Of a stretch of DNA of 64,000 nt, positions 62,908 to 64,000 are shown piece after piece (the first letter of the stretch is position 1; each line of letters begins with the position of its first letter). This stretch comes from Lachnospiraceae bacterium. GTDB taxonomy: Bacteria; Bacillota_A; Clostridia; Lachnospirales; Lachnospiraceae. The stretch is taken from NCBI GenBank assembly GCA_024684065.1, contig JAIKXO010000209.1, positions 1-64,000 of the forward strand, written 5' to 3'. Under the pieces are notes generated by a model, which was not told the DNA's origin, did not search any database, and saw only the letters and a list, made by a program, of their open reading frames with translations. A program made the translations under genes and the position numbers.

Positions 62908-64000
62908 ATGAATAAACATAAAACACCGGTTTTTGACCTGAGGAAGCTGCCTGAATACACCGAAACGTTTGCTGACAGGAAAGTGGGAGTGATAGGCGGC
63001 GGCGCGGTAGGGAGCCTTGCAGTCGAGTCTCTTGTGAAGATGGGATGTAAAGATATTCTGATCATCGATTTTGACAGGCTTGAACCCGGAAACATCTCTA
63101 AATCGTCAAGTATGTACAGATATCCGGACGATTTGGGGAAAAATAAGGCGGTGGCGCTTGCGGCAAGGGCTAATGAGATCCTCACGGATAACAGTGTTCA
63201 CGGAATTGATGCTGATATTTCCGATTTCGGGCCAATGGCCTTTGCGGGGTTTGACGTAGTGATCCTCGCTCTTGATAACTATGCGGCAAAGATATATTTC
63301 AACCAGATCTGGAAGCAGATCCCGGCTTTACAAAGACCGATACTCATATCGGGCGGAACATACGAGGAGATCGCCCAGTCTAACTGCCTTGACGGCAATG
63401 AAGCGTGTCTCCGCTGTACCTTCGACGAATCCTGGCTGGAACGTCCGCTTGAGAGGACAAGCTGTCTGATCATTCAGTTCCGGGTCGATCCTCTGAGAGG
63501 AGACATTGTCAGGACGTCGGGGCTGGCTTCCCAAAATGCGGCACATTTAATGTCAGAACAGTGCAGGAGCTATTTTCTCGGATACAAAAATGTGCAGAAT
63601 AAGCGGCTCATGTACTATCCTTATCCCAATATCGGACTGAACGAGTATATCCCGATGAAAAGAGGTTCCTGCCCGGACTGCAGGAACTATCAGCCTGCAG
63701 AAGCCTGTGAAGCTCTTCCGGACACGGATGTGTTAAATACAACCATCGGTGAACTGATGTCGATCCTTGAGGAACTGTTTTCCGGCAGGAATTTCGAATT
63801 GCTGCTTCCGGTCGTTGAGTACGCGGGAGTAGGCTATACCGGGCTTATTAAGAGCGCACACTGTGTATGCTGCGGGGCAGAGATCGATAATATCTACAGG
63901 CATCCATTCCGCACAAGGCCGGGGGATATTATCTGCGGTTCATGCAGGACAAAGGGAAAGACAGCCCCGGAACATTTGAACATTTCCGGTGATGACGGGG
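62908..64000 (+). CDS. ThiF/E1-like adenylating protein (partial, runs off the end)
   Basis: The frame is open from ATG 62908 (AAGGAGG 10 nt upstream) to the window edge, 364 residues. The Rossmann motif is KVGVIGGGAVGSLAVESLVK, followed by ILIIDFDRLEPGNISKSS and the arginine in SSMYRYPDDLGKNKA, then VVILALDNYAAK. This is the ThiF/MoeB/E1 nucleotide-binding arrangement, which adenylates the C-terminus of ubiquitin-like proteins. Cysteine pairs CLRC, CPDC, CVCC and CGSC (about 169, 254, 319, 343) suggest two bound zincs. It sits two genes after the Ubl, a functional match. The C-terminus is not visible. Confidence 0.82.
   Translation, partial: MNKHKTPVFDLRKLPEYTETFADRKVGVIGGGAVGSLAVESLVKMGCKDILIIDFDRLEPGNISKSSSMYRYPDDLGKNKAVALAARANEILTDNSVHGIDADISDFGPMAFAGFDVVILALDNYAAKIYFNQIWKQIPALQRPILISGGTYEEIAQSNCLDGNEACLRCTFDESWLERPLERTSCLIIQFRVDPLRGDIVRTSGLASQNAAHLMSEQCRSYFLGYKNVQNKRLMYYPYPNIGLNEYIPMKRGSCPDCRNYQPAEACEALPDTDVLNTTIGELMSILEELFSGRNFELLLPVVEYAGVGYTGLIKSAHCVCCGAEIDNIYRHPFRTRPGDIICGSCRTKGKTAPEHLNISGDDG

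Overview
The window looks like chromosomal DNA of an anaerobic Firmicute, most likely Lachnospiraceae (Butyrivibrio-like). The basis is protein style (DapL aminotransferase, short glutamine synthetase with an adjacent ANTAR regulator, DUF6033 protein), strong AGGAGG-type ribosome binding sites, sigma-A style promoters and the Cas12a-like CRISPR repeat. No rRNA or tRNA gene was recognised.

Region 1 (1-3150) is a scarred accessory zone. It holds the 3' end of an RlmN-like radical SAM gene, a three-spacer orphan CRISPR array with a type V-A-like repeat, an IS608-like TnpB-only element inserted 15 nt after the last repeat, fragments of a methyltransferase gene and a TetR gene, and a DUF3795 gene. 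Region 2 (3246-8900) is a compact three-gene set: a PLD-superfamily protein, an unknown 196-aa protein and a large SNF2-like helicase. It resembles an antiphage or nucleic-acid defence operon that I cannot match to a named system.

Region 3 (8930-30226) is a dense block of glutamine and ammonia metabolism: asnB, gltB, gltD, glmS, guaA, pyrG, carA, carB, dapL, a glutamine synthetase and an ANTAR-domain regulator. The gltB leader carries two hexaloop hairpins, the second overlapping a terminator. That is the architecture ANTAR proteins act on, so the regulator and a target lie in one island. Region 4 (30230-32940) is a cysteine/methionine unit (metY-like, cysK) preceded by a cysteine-rich 42-aa leader peptide and a terminator, suggesting attenuation by cysteine supply.

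Region 5 (33100-53540) is mixed: a CPBP protease and a hydrolase, a broken diguanylate cyclase, an Rrf2 regulator, degenerate and full HD-GYP proteins including a 1356-aa hybrid histidine kinase, a frameshifted acyltransferase, acetolactate decarboxylase, a DUF6033 protein, a bactofilin-like membrane protein, rmlB, rmlA and an M18 aminopeptidase.

Region 6 (54247-64000, running off the end) is the most unusual part. It holds an unknown 189-aa protein, a membrane pseudokinase overlapping a membrane Ser/Thr kinase, a helical 476-aa protein, a ubiquitin-like protein, a small membrane zinc-ribbon protein and a ThiF/E1-like protein. This looks like a signalling or secretion locus built round a ubiquitin-like protein. 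Several families of palindromic repeats are scattered through the window, some inside coding sequence.
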